Source of the DNA: Lachnospiraceae bacterium
GTDB taxonomy: Bacteria; Bacillota; Clostridia; Lachnospirales; Lachnospiraceae
Reading direction: 5' to 3'
DNA length: 64,000 nucleotides
Assembly (NCBI GenBank): GCA_029338675.1
Contig: JAQYAV010000137.1
Coordinates: 1 to 64,000, forward strand
The position numbers and the translations under genes are program-made. This document shows, piece by piece, positions 49,815-59,436 of the stretch. The notes below the pieces were generated by a model, which saw only the letters and a program-made list of their open reading frames with translations, had not been told where the DNA came from and did no database searches. Within the stretch, counting starts at the first letter, position 1; each line of letters begins with the position of its first letter.

Positions 49815-51113
49815 ATGGTTGATATTGAAAAGTGCAAAGCTTTAGTATATAGAGATTTTACTGTCCATTATGGAAAGGTTAGTAAAATTGTTGGGTTAAC
49901 AATTGAATCTGTCGGACCACCTTGTAGACTTAATGATTTATGTGAAATTATTTCTAGAGATGGAAATACAAAAGTTTTTGCTGAGGTTGTTGGTTTCAAA
50001 GATAATAAAGTATTATTAATGCCCTATGATGCCGTTGATGGAATAGGCCTTGGAGCCACAGTAAGAAACACAGGTGAGATATTGAAAGTAAAAGTAGGTG
50101 AGGATTTACTTGGACATGTATTGGATGGAATTGGAAGACCTATGGATGGAAAATCTATAAAGTATTCTGCTAAGTATCCTATAGATGGAGCACCACCAGA
50201 TCCATTATCTAGAAAGCTTATTACAGAGGTTATGCCCCTAGGTGTTAAGGCTGTTGATGGACTTCTTACTATGGGCAAAGGACAACGTATAGGTATTTTT
50301 GCAGGAAGTGGTGTCGGAAAAAGTACATTGCTTGGAATGTTTGCGAGAAATACAAGGGCTGATATAAATGTAATTGCACTTATTGGAGAACGAGGTAGAG
50401 AAGTAGGCGAATTTATTCAACGAGATTTAGGTGAGGAAGGCTTGCAAAGATCGGTTCTTGTTGTTGCAACATCTGATAAACCAGCACTAGAAAGAAACAA
50501 AGCTGCAAAAACAGCTACTGCGATTGCTGAGTATTTTAGGGATCAGGGAAAAGATGTACTGCTTATGATGGACTCACTTACAAGATTTTCTATGGCACAA
50601 CGTGAAATCGGGCTTGCTTCTGGAGAACCACCAGTTACAAGGGGATATCCTCCTTCTGTATATTCTGAAATGCCTAAAGTGTTAGAGCGAGCAGGTAATA
50701 CAGAAAAAGGTTCTATTACTGGTCTTTATACGGTACTTGTTGATGGTGATGATTTTAATGAACCTATTACAGATACAGCAAGAGGTATATTAGATGGACA
50801 TATAGTTTTATCTCGAAAATTAGGACATAAAAATCATTATCCTGCAATAGATGTTATGCAAAGTATATCAAGATGTATGAGTGCTGTTGCTACACCAGAA
50901 CATAAAAAAGCTGCAGGAAGATTAAAGAATGTTCTTGCTACATATAATGATGCTGAAGATTTGATAAATATTGGTGCTTATAGAGCAGGCTCTAATAAAG
51001 AAATAGATTATGCAATCAATAAAATTAATTCAGTTAATAATTTTCTTAGACAGGATGTTAACGAGAAGTTTATGTTTGAGGATGAGATTAATATGTTAAA
51101 AGATATATTTTAA
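49815..51113 (+). CDS. fliI: Flagellum-specific ATP synthase FliI
   Basis: GQRIGIFAGSGVGKSTLLGMFARNTRADINVIALIGERGREVGEFI...DSLTRFSMAQREIGLASGEPPVTRGYPPSVYSEMPKVLERAGN. Confidence 0.97.
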   Translation: MVDIEKCKALVYRDFTVHYGKVSKIVGLTIESVGPPCRLNDLCEIISRDGNTKVFAEVVGFKDNKVLLMPYDAVDGIGLGATVRNTGEILKVKVGEDLLGHVLDGIGRPMDGKSIKYSAKYPIDGAPPDPLSRKLITEVMPLGVKAVDGLLTMGKGQRIGIFAGSGVGKSTLLGMFARNTRADINVIALIGERGREVGEFIQRDLGEEGLQRSVLVVATSDKPALERNKAAKTATAIAEYFRDQGKDVLLMMDSLTRFSMAQREIGLASGEPPVTRGYPPSVYSEMPKVLERAGNTEKGSITGLYTVLVDGDDFNEPITDTARGILDGHIVLSRKLGHKNHYPAIDVMQSISRCMSAVATPEHKKAAGRLKNVLATYNDAEDLINIGAYRAGSNKEIDYAINKINSVNNFLRQDVNEKFMFEDEINMLKDIF

Positions 51114-51144
51114 TGCATTATGCTTTGGTTTTTGAGGAGTATGT

Positions 51145-51591
51145 ATGGCGAAATTCATATATAGAATGCAAAATATTCTGGATATAAAATACAAATTAGA
51201 AGAAACGGCAAAACAAGAATATACTGTTGCTAGACTCGCGCTTACTGAGGAAGAGGAAAAACTTGAGGGTTTATTAGCAAGAAAAAATAGCTATTATGAA
51301 AAATATCAAGAAGCTCTAATAGGTAATTTGGATTTTTTGACAATTAATGAATTGTCAAATGCAAATTCTATATTAGATAATATGATTGAAAATCAAAATG
51401 AGGTAATTAAGAAAAAAAGTAAAGAACTTGAGATTGTAAAAGCAAAGCTTAATACGGTAATTCAAGAGAGAAAAATGCATGAAAAACTAAAAGAAAAGAA
51501 ATTTGAAGAATTTCTGAAAGAATTAAATTATGAAGAAAACAAAGTGACAGATGAAGTTGTAAGTTATAAATTTAGAAAAGAAGAGGAATAA
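51145..51591 (+). CDS. fliJ: Flagellar export protein FliJ
   Basis: KFIYRMQNILDIKYKLEETAKQEYTVARLALTEEEEKLEGLLARK coiled coil; downstream of fliI. Confidence 0.85.
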   Translation: MAKFIYRMQNILDIKYKLEETAKQEYTVARLALTEEEEKLEGLLARKNSYYEKYQEALIGNLDFLTINELSNANSILDNMIENQNEVIKKKSKELEIVKAKLNTVIQERKMHEKLKEKKFEEFLKELNYEENKVTDEVVSYKFRKEEE

Positions 51592-51594
51592 ACT

Positions 51595-52320
51595 ATGGCA
51601 AAAGAAGAAAAAGAAGGGAAAAATGGAAAAGGAATGCTTATGTTTGTTGTTATTTTAATGATAACAAATTGGCTGACAATAATGGCACTTTTGATTAAGT
51701 GTGATGTTGGTGGTTTTGGAAGCACGGTTCTTAGACCAATATTTAAAAATGTACCAATAATTAATTATATTTTGCCACCTCCATCTGATGCAGAGATTGC
51801 AAAGGAAAATGATTATCCATATAACACATTTCCTGATGCACTTGATCAAGTTGAAAAATTAGATAATGAAAACAAAGAGTTAGAAGCAAAAGCTAAGCTT
51901 TCTGATGATAAAATAAAAGAATTAGAAGCTGAAGTAGCCAGACTTTCTTATTTAGATGACGAGAAAAAAACATTAGAGGAAGAAAAAAATAAATTTTATT
52001 CCGAAATAGTCTATGGAGAATCGGCCCCAGATACCGATACATATATTGAGTGGTATAATAAGCTAGATCCTGAATATGCAGAGAATGTTTATAGAGATAT
52101 TGTTTCTGCCAAGGAAGCTGATAATAAAATTAAAGAATTGGCTAATGCATATGAAGGAATGGATAGAAAAAAAGCAGCTTCGATTTTAGAAAATATGAGT
52201 AATGATTTAGATGCTGTAGCGCTAATTCTTAATAATATGGGTTCTAAAGCAAGAGGCGAAATTCTTGCAGAAATGGATGCTGATTATGCTGCTAATGTTA
52301 CAAAAAAATTAATGCCATAA
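51595..52320 (+). CDS. MotE/FlbB-like flagellar membrane protein
   Basis: One TM helix, coiled coil, C-terminal YEGMDRKKAASILENMSNDLDAVALILNNMGSKARGEILAEMDADYAANVTKKLM (MgtE-N-like). Confidence 0.75.
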   Translation: MAKEEKEGKNGKGMLMFVVILMITNWLTIMALLIKCDVGGFGSTVLRPIFKNVPIINYILPPPSDAEIAKENDYPYNTFPDALDQVEKLDNENKELEAKAKLSDDKIKELEAEVARLSYLDDEKKTLEEEKNKFYSEIVYGESAPDTDTYIEWYNKLDPEYAENVYRDIVSAKEADNKIKELANAYEGMDRKKAASILENMSNDLDAVALILNNMGSKARGEILAEMDADYAANVTKKLMP

Positions 52321-52355
52321 AATATGTGGTAAATTCGAAGAAAGGAGGATTAAAG

Positions 52356-53768
52356 ATGACAGTAAACACAAGAAATGTTGAAGGAATATCTACAGGAGCT
52401 TCTTTTAATTCAAAATTAGCAAAACAAAATGGCAATGCTAATGATACATTTTCTTCTATTATGGATTTGAGTGTTTCAAAAAGTGATAGTAAATTACAAG
52501 TATCATATGAACAGAATATAGAAGGTAAAAAAAATGAAAAGAATAGTAATAATGCTTCTTTGAATGTTGATGATAAAAAGTATGAAAAAAAAGATTGTTC
52601 TAATATAGAAGATAGTTCAAATAGTGTTGATAACAGTACTAAGATTGATGAAACACTATCATCTTGTGATTCGGTTAAAGGAGAAGAAATAACTGAGGAG
52701 ATTGATGAAAAAATTAATACTGACGAAGTAGTTTTGTCAGATGAAATGTCTCTTGCCATGGTATTTCAAATGATAATACAAAACAAGTATGACCTAACTG
52801 ATGATGAGCTTGCAGCAATACTTGAAAAAACAGGAATAAATCTAGAAGAACTTGCTGATGAAAATGTTTTGAGAGATTTATTATGTGAAATTAATGATAT
52901 CTCTAAGGTTGACTTACTTGTTGATCAGGATAAAGCTGATTTTATTGATATGGCATTGGATGAAGTAATCACATTAGGGAAAGAAGCGGTTGTTGATTCT
53001 AAGGATAATGAAGCTTTGACACCAGATGTTGTTTTGGAATTTAAAGAATATGTAAAGCTTGAAACCGAAAATAACAAAGAGTTAAAGAATGCATCATTGG
53101 AGGCTTTTGAATCTAAAAATAGTGAAATTGATCTAGAAAATACTACATTTACGGAAGAAAAGATTCCTGTTTTTGATTCGAATAATACTAACAATCATCA
53201 GTCAGGAAAAAAGAATAGCAGCGAAAATAATGAAAACAATATAGTTACCAATTTGCAAAATGCTGTTACAGATGCAATTAATACATCAAAGGCACAGGAA
53301 ACAACCTTTGATACTAAAGTTGAAGGTGCAGATGTTGTTCGTCAGATAGTAGAGGAAATAAAGTTGAATAACATAAAAGAAGTATCTTCTATGGAAATTA
53401 AACTTAACCCTGAAAACTTAGGCAAGGTTCATATTGCGGTAGAAAGTAAGAATGGAGTAATGCAGGCAAAAATAATTGCAGAAACAGAAGCTGCACAAAA
53501 AGCAATTGTTGCTGGAATTGAAGTATTAAAAGAAAATTTCAATAATAATGAATTGAAGGTTGATAGTATTGAAGTATTAATTGCGCCACATTCATTTTTT
53601 GAGGATGGACAGGATAGTACATTTGAACAAAATGATAATAGAAATAGTAACTCGGCTGATAAAACTAGGTCATTAGGTGTAGATGGTATGTTAGAAGACG
53701 TTCCAGCTGATAGTGCAGAAGAAATGCTTAAGGAAACAATTAAGAATACAGTAAGTTATTCAATTTAG
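52356..53768 (+). CDS. fliK: Flagellar hook-length control protein FliK
   Basis: Low-complexity N-terminus; C-terminal EVSSMEIKLNPENLGKVHIAVESKNGVMQAKIIAETEAAQKAIVAGIEVLKENF. Confidence 0.88.
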   Translation: MTVNTRNVEGISTGASFNSKLAKQNGNANDTFSSIMDLSVSKSDSKLQVSYEQNIEGKKNEKNSNNASLNVDDKKYEKKDCSNIEDSSNSVDNSTKIDETLSSCDSVKGEEITEEIDEKINTDEVVLSDEMSLAMVFQMIIQNKYDLTDDELAAILEKTGINLEELADENVLRDLLCEINDISKVDLLVDQDKADFIDMALDEVITLGKEAVVDSKDNEALTPDVVLEFKEYVKLETENNKELKNASLEAFESKNSEIDLENTTFTEEKIPVFDSNNTNNHQSGKKNSSENNENNIVTNLQNAVTDAINTSKAQETTFDTKVEGADVVRQIVEEIKLNNIKEVSSMEIKLNPENLGKVHIAVESKNGVMQAKIIAETEAAQKAIVAGIEVLKENFNNNELKVDSIEVLIAPHSFFEDGQDSTFEQNDNRNSNSADKTRSLGVDGMLEDVPADSAEEMLKETIKNTVSYSI

Positions 53769-53782
53769 AAAGGAGGAATTTT

Positions 53783-54325
53783 ATGCCAACATCAGAAGGA
53801 GTATCAGGTATTGATACATCAAAAGCACAAGCTTATACAGGTACAAAAAAAGATACAAAAAAATCTGATTTAGATAAGGACGCTTTTTTACAACTTTTAG
53901 TTGCGCAGATGCAATATCAGGATCCACTTAATCCGGGAGATAGTACAGAATATATGTCTCAGCTTGCACAATATTCATCACTTGAAGCTACAATGAATAT
54001 AAGTGATAATGTAAAGATGGGCAATTCTCTTAACTTGGTTGGTCAGTATGTTATTATGAATACAACTGATTCAGCGGGAAAAAGCCAGATGGTTAGTGGA
54101 TTGGTTCAATACGCAACTGTAAAAAACGGAGAAGTATTATTGTCAATTGATGATAATTATTATCCAGCAGCCGATTTGGATTCAGTAGTTGATTATGATT
54201 ATTATTTATATCTAAACAAAAAGGAAGAAAGTACCGATAATAAAAATGAGGGCACTAATACTGATAAAAATAATACAGGAAACACTTCAGTAAATGATGC
54301 CACAGATAATAACAAAAAGGCTTGA
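53783..54325 (+). CDS. flgD: Flagellar hook assembly protein FlgD
   Basis: KSDLDKDAFLQLLVAQMQYQDPLNPGDSTEYMSQLAQYSSLEATMNIS. Confidence 0.93.
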   Translation: MPTSEGVSGIDTSKAQAYTGTKKDTKKSDLDKDAFLQLLVAQMQYQDPLNPGDSTEYMSQLAQYSSLEATMNISDNVKMGNSLNLVGQYVIMNTTDSAGKSQMVSGLVQYATVKNGEVLLSIDDNYYPAADLDSVVDYDYYLYLNKKEESTDNKNEGTNTDKNNTGNTSVNDATDNNKKA

Positions 54326-54346
54326 TTTTATCTTGGAGGTGATATT

Positions 54347-54739
54347 TTGAAGGGTATAGAAAATAGCTATATTTCGATTGAACAAGCGGCTGGACTATAT
54401 CTTCACAATACTAATAATAAGATAAATTATGAAACAAACAAAAGCGTTAGTTTTGAGGATATATTAAGAAATGCTGCTTTTTCTCAAGAGAAAATTAAGT
54501 TTTCAAAACATGCTAATGAAAGGCTGCAAAGTAGAAATATTAGTTTGGATGATTCACAAATGAATAGGCTTACACAAGGCGTCGATCAAGCAAGAGAAAA
54601 GAATATTAAGGAATCACTTGTTATGATGGATGATTTAGCATTTATTGTGAATATAAAAAATAACACAGTAGTTACGGCTCTTTTAAAAAATCAAGAGGGT
54701 AATGTGTTTACTAATATTGATGGTGCAGTAATTGTTTAA
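54347..54739 (+). CDS. TIGR02530 family flagellar operon protein
   Basis: SFEDILRNAAFSQEKIKFSKHANERLQSRNISLDDSQMNRLTQGVDQAREKNIKESLVMMDDLAFIVNIKNNTVVTAL. Confidence 0.88.
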   Translation: MKGIENSYISIEQAAGLYLHNTNNKINYETNKSVSFEDILRNAAFSQEKIKFSKHANERLQSRNISLDDSQMNRLTQGVDQAREKNIKESLVMMDDLAFIVNIKNNTVVTALLKNQEGNVFTNIDGAVIV

Positions 54740-54809
54740 CAGCTGGACCTATTTAGGAAGCTGTAATCCCGGAATGCCAGAAGGGATTGATTATATGAAA
54801 GCGGAGGTC
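54740..54809 (+). promoter_or_regulatory. Structured flgE leader with possible RBS sequestration
   Basis: CAGCT...AGCTG, AATCCC...GGGATT and GGACCT...AGGTC (the last pairing with the ggaggtc RBS). Confidence 0.4.
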
Positions 54810-54816
54810 GAAAATT

Positions 54817-56220
54817 ATGATGAGATCACTTTATTCTGGAGTGGCTGGTCTTAAGACACACCAGACAAAAATGGACGTAATAGGTAACAATATTGCAAAT
54901 GTTAACACAATAGGCTTTAAGTCTTCATCGGTTTTATTTAGAGATGTTTTATATCAAACAACTTCTAATGCAACAGGTGCGACAACAAATACAGGTGGTA
55001 CAAATGCAACTCAGATTGGTTTAGGTACAAAGTTATCTTCTATATCTTCATCTATAACAGATACAGGTGCTTCACAAAGTACAAATAATCCATATGACTT
55101 AATGCTTAATGGTTCAAGCTTCTTTATTGTTAATAGAGGTGGAACAAATTATTTTACAAAAGTAGGTTCTTTCCAGGTTGATGGTTCTGGTTGCCTTGTT
55201 ACAAGTAATGGATATCAGGTTATGGGTTGGCAAGTTGATCCAGAAAATCCTTCACAGATTAAAAAGGATATTGTATCAGCAATATATCCTGAATCAGTTG
55301 ATAAGAAGGTTTCTAACCCAGAGCAGACAACAAAAGCATATATGACAGGTAATGTAGATTTAACTGATAAGGATTTATCATCAGCAGATGGTAAAAGTAT
55401 TTCAGTTTCAATATACGATTCTTTAGGTTATACATATACTGTAAAATTCAAAATGACTCAAAACACTAATCAGGCTGATAAGTCCTTGTATAATCTTGAA
55501 ATCACATCTCTAAAAGATGCAAATAATATTGAGTTACTTGGTGCTGATGACCCAACAACTGCTGCAAAAGAGGGCGGTTATAGAGCATCGTTAGGTGGTA
55601 AAAATTCTATTGCAATAAAATTTGACCCAGATTCAGGTGCTTTTGTATATGCAGGGGCACAAAACCAAAAAGATGCTTTGCTTGAAATTACACCAGTTGA
55701 TGCTTCAAAGGGTGATGTTTTTAATTCAGTAGTTAATGGTGAACAGGTTAATGGAATTACAATAGATTTTTCTAACCTTACAATGTTTGAATCAGATGGA
55801 AATTCAACAGCTAAAATGGTAAGAGGTGCAACGGATTCAACAGGCGGCGGACGTGCAATGGGTAAACTTAAGGATGTAAGTGTTGATAATTCAGGTTTAT
55901 TGTATGGAATATACAGTAATGGTGAGACAAAATTGCTTGGCCAAATTGCTGTGGCAAACTTTAGTAATCCAATGGCACTTGAAGCAGTTGGAGATAGCTT
56001 GTATATCACAACACAGAACTCAGGTGATTTTGATGGAGTTGGTTCTGCAGTAAACGAAGATGGCGGAAAAATGTCACAGGGTGTACTTGAAATGTCTAAT
56101 GTTGACTTATCTGCTGAATTTACAGAGATGATTACAACTCAAAGAGGTTTCCAGGCAAATTCAAGAATAATCACTACTTCAGATTCGTTATTAGAAGAAT
56201 TAGTAAATCTTAAGAGATAA
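54817..56220 (+). CDS. flgE: Flagellar hook protein FlgE
   Basis: MMRSLYSGVAGLKTHQTKMDVIGNNIANVNTIGFKSSSVLFRDVLYQTTSNATGAT...VDLSAEFTEMITTQRGFQANSRIITTSDSLLEELVNLKR. Confidence 0.96.
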   Translation: MMRSLYSGVAGLKTHQTKMDVIGNNIANVNTIGFKSSSVLFRDVLYQTTSNATGATTNTGGTNATQIGLGTKLSSISSSITDTGASQSTNNPYDLMLNGSSFFIVNRGGTNYFTKVGSFQVDGSGCLVTSNGYQVMGWQVDPENPSQIKKDIVSAIYPESVDKKVSNPEQTTKAYMTGNVDLTDKDLSSADGKSISVSIYDSLGYTYTVKFKMTQNTNQADKSLYNLEITSLKDANNIELLGADDPTTAAKEGGYRASLGGKNSIAIKFDPDSGAFVYAGAQNQKDALLEITPVDASKGDVFNSVVNGEQVNGITIDFSNLTMFESDGNSTAKMVRGATDSTGGGRAMGKLKDVSVDNSGLLYGIYSNGETKLLGQIAVANFSNPMALEAVGDSLYITTQNSGDFDGVGSAVNEDGGKMSQGVLEMSNVDLSAEFTEMITTQRGFQANSRIITTSDSLLEELVNLKR

Positions 56221-56346
56221 AAGAGGAAATAAAGCGTCTTTGATTGGATAAAAAAGGAAACATAATATTTTTATATTTGATGTAAAAAATGCAAAATAAC
56301 AATACAATAAGTGTAATATGTCTTAGTTAAAAATGAGGTGTTAATT

Positions 56347-56630
56347 TTGCGAAAAACAAAGATTATTTGTACTTTAGGGTCAGCTGTTGATACTGATTGT
56401 ATGGTAAGAGAACTTATAGCCTATTCTTTTGGATACCAAGGGGCCGGAGATAAGATTAAAAGATTTTAAAGATGGCTCAGTAATGGTAGAAAAGGGAAAT
56501 CCGATATACTGTTTGGAATAGAACAGGATGTAATAGTAATAACAGGAAGTGCAGATGTAGGTGATCCCGGAACTGATGTGATGAAACTTCATCGTATGGA
56601 GTATTTGATGTATTTCACGAATGGAGGGGT
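56347..56630 (+). pseudogene. pyk: Multiply deleted pyruvate kinase remnant
   Basis: Fragments in three frames: LRKTKIICTLGSAVDTDCMVRELIA (N-terminus), LLDTKGPEIRLKDFKDGSVMVEKGNP (B-domain start), QDVIVITGSADVGDPGTDVMKLHRME (C-terminus). Confidence 0.82.
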
Positions 56631-56635
56631 AAAAC

Positions 56636-58573
56636 ATGGAGAGAAGAATAGCGGTATTTGCAAATGCATGGGGTGAAAAAAGAATAAGTGACTCATTAGA
56701 GAGTATAAAAAAATGTGCAATTGAGTTTGATTATGATGTATTTGTTTTTATTAGCCATGCGGCACCCGGAATGAGCAAAAATGAACAAATAGAAGAGAAA
56801 CGAATTTACAATCTGCCGGAACTGGAAGATTTTGATGGGGCAATTATTTTCTCGGATAGTATGAATTTTATTGAGCTGGTATGTGATATACGTGATCGTG
56901 CAAATAAGGCAGGCATTCCGATAGTTAATATTGGAAGTCAGGTAGATGGAATGCCATATGTAGGCACTAGTGATTTGGAGAGTATGACGGATCTTGCAGA
57001 GCATTTGGTTGGTGAACATCAGGTGAAGGATATTGAGTTTATCGCGGCGCCCAAAGATGCAGAATGTTCGAATTTAAGAATAGAAGCTGTTAGAAGCGTA
57101 TTTGCCAGGTACTCGATTCCTTTTGATGAAAAATGCATTCATTATGGTGATTGGAGCGTTAGAGATGCTATGGAAATCACCAAAAGGATTATAAGAGACA
57201 GAAGAGATAATTTACCGGATGCGATAGTGTGTGCCAATGATCTGCTTGCCATGTCTGCTTGTGTTGAATTACAAAAAGCGGGTATAAAAGTTCCTGAGGA
57301 AATAATTGTCACCGGATATGACAACCTTGAGGATGGTCAGGTTTTTATTCCTTCATTATGTACAGTTGGTCAGGATTATCCATTGTTAGGTGAGATTGCA
57401 TTTGAGAAGTTAATGAAACTTATAAATGGAGAAAAAGTCAGTGATACAGTACTAAATGGGGAGTTGATTAAAAATGGCAGTTGTGGATGCTTCAATAGTA
57501 ACGCTGCCTTGCTTAGAGAAAGAGTCTGCAAGAGTGCGTTTTATGATAAAGTAATTAGCCGTGAGTTTTCATGGAGCAATAACTGGTTTTCAAATGCTAT
57601 ATTGGATGGTGAATCAAATGGTAAACTAAAAGAAAATACCACAGCATATTTAAAAAGAACTACAATGTTCGAAAATGGCACTACATATATTTTGTTAGAT
57701 CAAAATGCAAAGTTATATTTTGCAGGTGAGGAATATACAACTTGTACAGAAGGATATTCAGATACGTTAGATGTTTTTGCGGCAGTAGAACAACGGCAAA
57801 TAATTAATTGTGATACAATTAATCGACGAGAATATATTCCCGGATATAAAAAACAAGATGGCGTTACTAAAATGTATATATTTTTCCCTGCTCATTTTGT
57901 TGATTGGGTATTTGGATATATAGTTGTAGAGGACTGGTTAGTTGGAATAGAAACAGGTAAGCTTAATATATTTGTAAATAATTTTAATCAAACGGTTGAA
58001 AAGCTTAAGCAGAATATTTCACTTGAACATTTAAATGAAAAATTGACAGATCTTTACACAAAGGATTCCTTAACCGGAATATATAATCGCTTTGGATTTA
58101 ATAATGAAGGAAAGAGAATATTTGATGAAAGTAAGCATAAAAAGAAACATATGGTGCTAATGTTCATTGATGTTAACCGAATGAAATTAATAAACGACTA
58201 TTATGGACATCTGCAAGGGGATATTGCCATAAAAGTGGTAGCCGAAGTAATTAAAAAATGCATCAGTGAAAACTGGCTTCCTATCCGATTTGGTGGAGAT
58301 GAATTCCTTGTTGTAGGACAATGCGATAAAGAAGAGGATATTATTGAATCAAAGGAAAGGATAGTATCAGGTGTTAAGATAGCAGGTAAAAAAATGAATT
58401 TGCCATTTTATTTAAGTATAAGCTGCGGATATTTGTATTTTTGCCCGGAAGACGAAGGAACTTTGGATAGCTATATAAAGCAGGTAGATGAGTCGATGTA
58501 TGAAATTAAAGCATATATGCATGCCTCGGATACAGAGTTAAGAGAATTCGAGGAAAGATGTAAGAAGCTTTAA
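56636..58573 (+). CDS. LacI/periplasmic-binding-like sensor domain fused to GGDEF diguanylate cyclase
   Basis: RRIAVFANAWGEKRISDSLESIKKCAIEFDYDVFVF...VCANDLLAMSACVELQKAGIKVPEEIIVTGYDN...; C-terminal TKDSLTGIYNRFGF...FIDVNRMKLINDYYGHLQGD...IRFGGDEFLVVG. Confidence 0.92.
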   Translation: MERRIAVFANAWGEKRISDSLESIKKCAIEFDYDVFVFISHAAPGMSKNEQIEEKRIYNLPELEDFDGAIIFSDSMNFIELVCDIRDRANKAGIPIVNIGSQVDGMPYVGTSDLESMTDLAEHLVGEHQVKDIEFIAAPKDAECSNLRIEAVRSVFARYSIPFDEKCIHYGDWSVRDAMEITKRIIRDRRDNLPDAIVCANDLLAMSACVELQKAGIKVPEEIIVTGYDNLEDGQVFIPSLCTVGQDYPLLGEIAFEKLMKLINGEKVSDTVLNGELIKNGSCGCFNSNAALLRERVCKSAFYDKVISREFSWSNNWFSNAILDGESNGKLKENTTAYLKRTTMFENGTTYILLDQNAKLYFAGEEYTTCTEGYSDTLDVFAAVEQRQIINCDTINRREYIPGYKKQDGVTKMYIFFPAHFVDWVFGYIVVEDWLVGIETGKLNIFVNNFNQTVEKLKQNISLEHLNEKLTDLYTKDSLTGIYNRFGFNNEGKRIFDESKHKKKHMVLMFIDVNRMKLINDYYGHLQGDIAIKVVAEVIKKCISENWLPIRFGGDEFLVVGQCDKEEDIIESKERIVSGVKIAGKKMNLPFYLSISCGYLYFCPEDEGTLDSYIKQVDESMYEIKAYMHASDTELREFEERCKKL

Positions 58574-58674
58574 TGTTATTTATATTTGCAAGGGTAAACT
58601 ATATATATTTGTAGTATCAATTAACGAGTTTCGTAAAAACATATTTGAATTGTATGTGAGGCGGGGGAAGTTTA

Positions 58675-59137
58675 ATTAATAACAAGATTATAATACGTCC
58701 GGAAGAACATAGAGATTATCATAGTATAATAGCTCTTATTTTACGTTCGTTTCAAGAAGGAACGGATTATTCTGATGGTACGGATATTATTGCGTTGGTA
58801 GAAGAAATCAGAGATTCAAAATATTATATCCCTGAATTATCATTTGTTGCCACCGGTATCTGTTCATGCTGATTATTTTCACCAGGGAGTTGGCTCTGCC
58901 ATGTTGAAACTGGGAATAGAAAAGGTTAAAGAATTGGGTTATAAAGGAATAACCGTTGAAGGAAATTATAAATTTTATAATAAAGTAGGTTTTCAAACAT
59001 CATCAGAATATAACATTTTCCCAACAAGTGGAATTCCAATGAAAGAACCTAGGTGTATGATGTGCCAGGAAACCTATAAAGGTTCCCTGGATGGCATACA
59101 TGGTTATATCGTTTATGATATGTATTATAATGCGTAG
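58675..59137 (+). pseudogene. GNAT family N-acetyltransferase with out-of-frame internal deletion and no obvious start codon
   Basis: NKIIIRPEEHRDYHSIIALILRSFQEGTDYSDGTDIIALVEEIRDSKYYIPELSFVA in one frame, then LPPVSVHADYFHQGVGSAMLKLGIEKVKELGYKGITVEGNYKFYNKVGF in another. Confidence 0.8.
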
Positions 59138-59436
59138 CAAAACAGACATGTTTGCAAAATTATTGAGCTATTATAATGAAAGTAGAGCTTTATTCTTTCG
59201 TAATAGAATAAAGCTGTCAAGAAGTTCGGTGTAATTTATAATAGGGTTACATTTGTCTCGTGTAAGAAATCATCTGCACAAATAATTAGGATTTTCATGG
59301 ATATAGTCTGGAATTTATTCATGAAATTAAATGTATCCACAGAAGAAGAAATAAAGAGATTAAAAAAGTATTTACATATAGTGATAATTAGCCTATAATC
59401 TGAATAAAATATTAAGAGGATATATTAATAGCCCCA

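Noticed and set aside
56380-56637. Minus-strand ORF of 85 aa
   Set aside because: Lies antisense to the pyruvate kinase fossil, whose + strand fragments are recognisable; no coding features.
59185-59214. Perfect inverted repeat AGCTTTATTCT-N8-AGAATAAAGCT after the GNAT pseudogene
   Set aside because: Short, without a T-tract or nearby intact gene to attribute it to; could be a decayed terminator, but not enough support to call.
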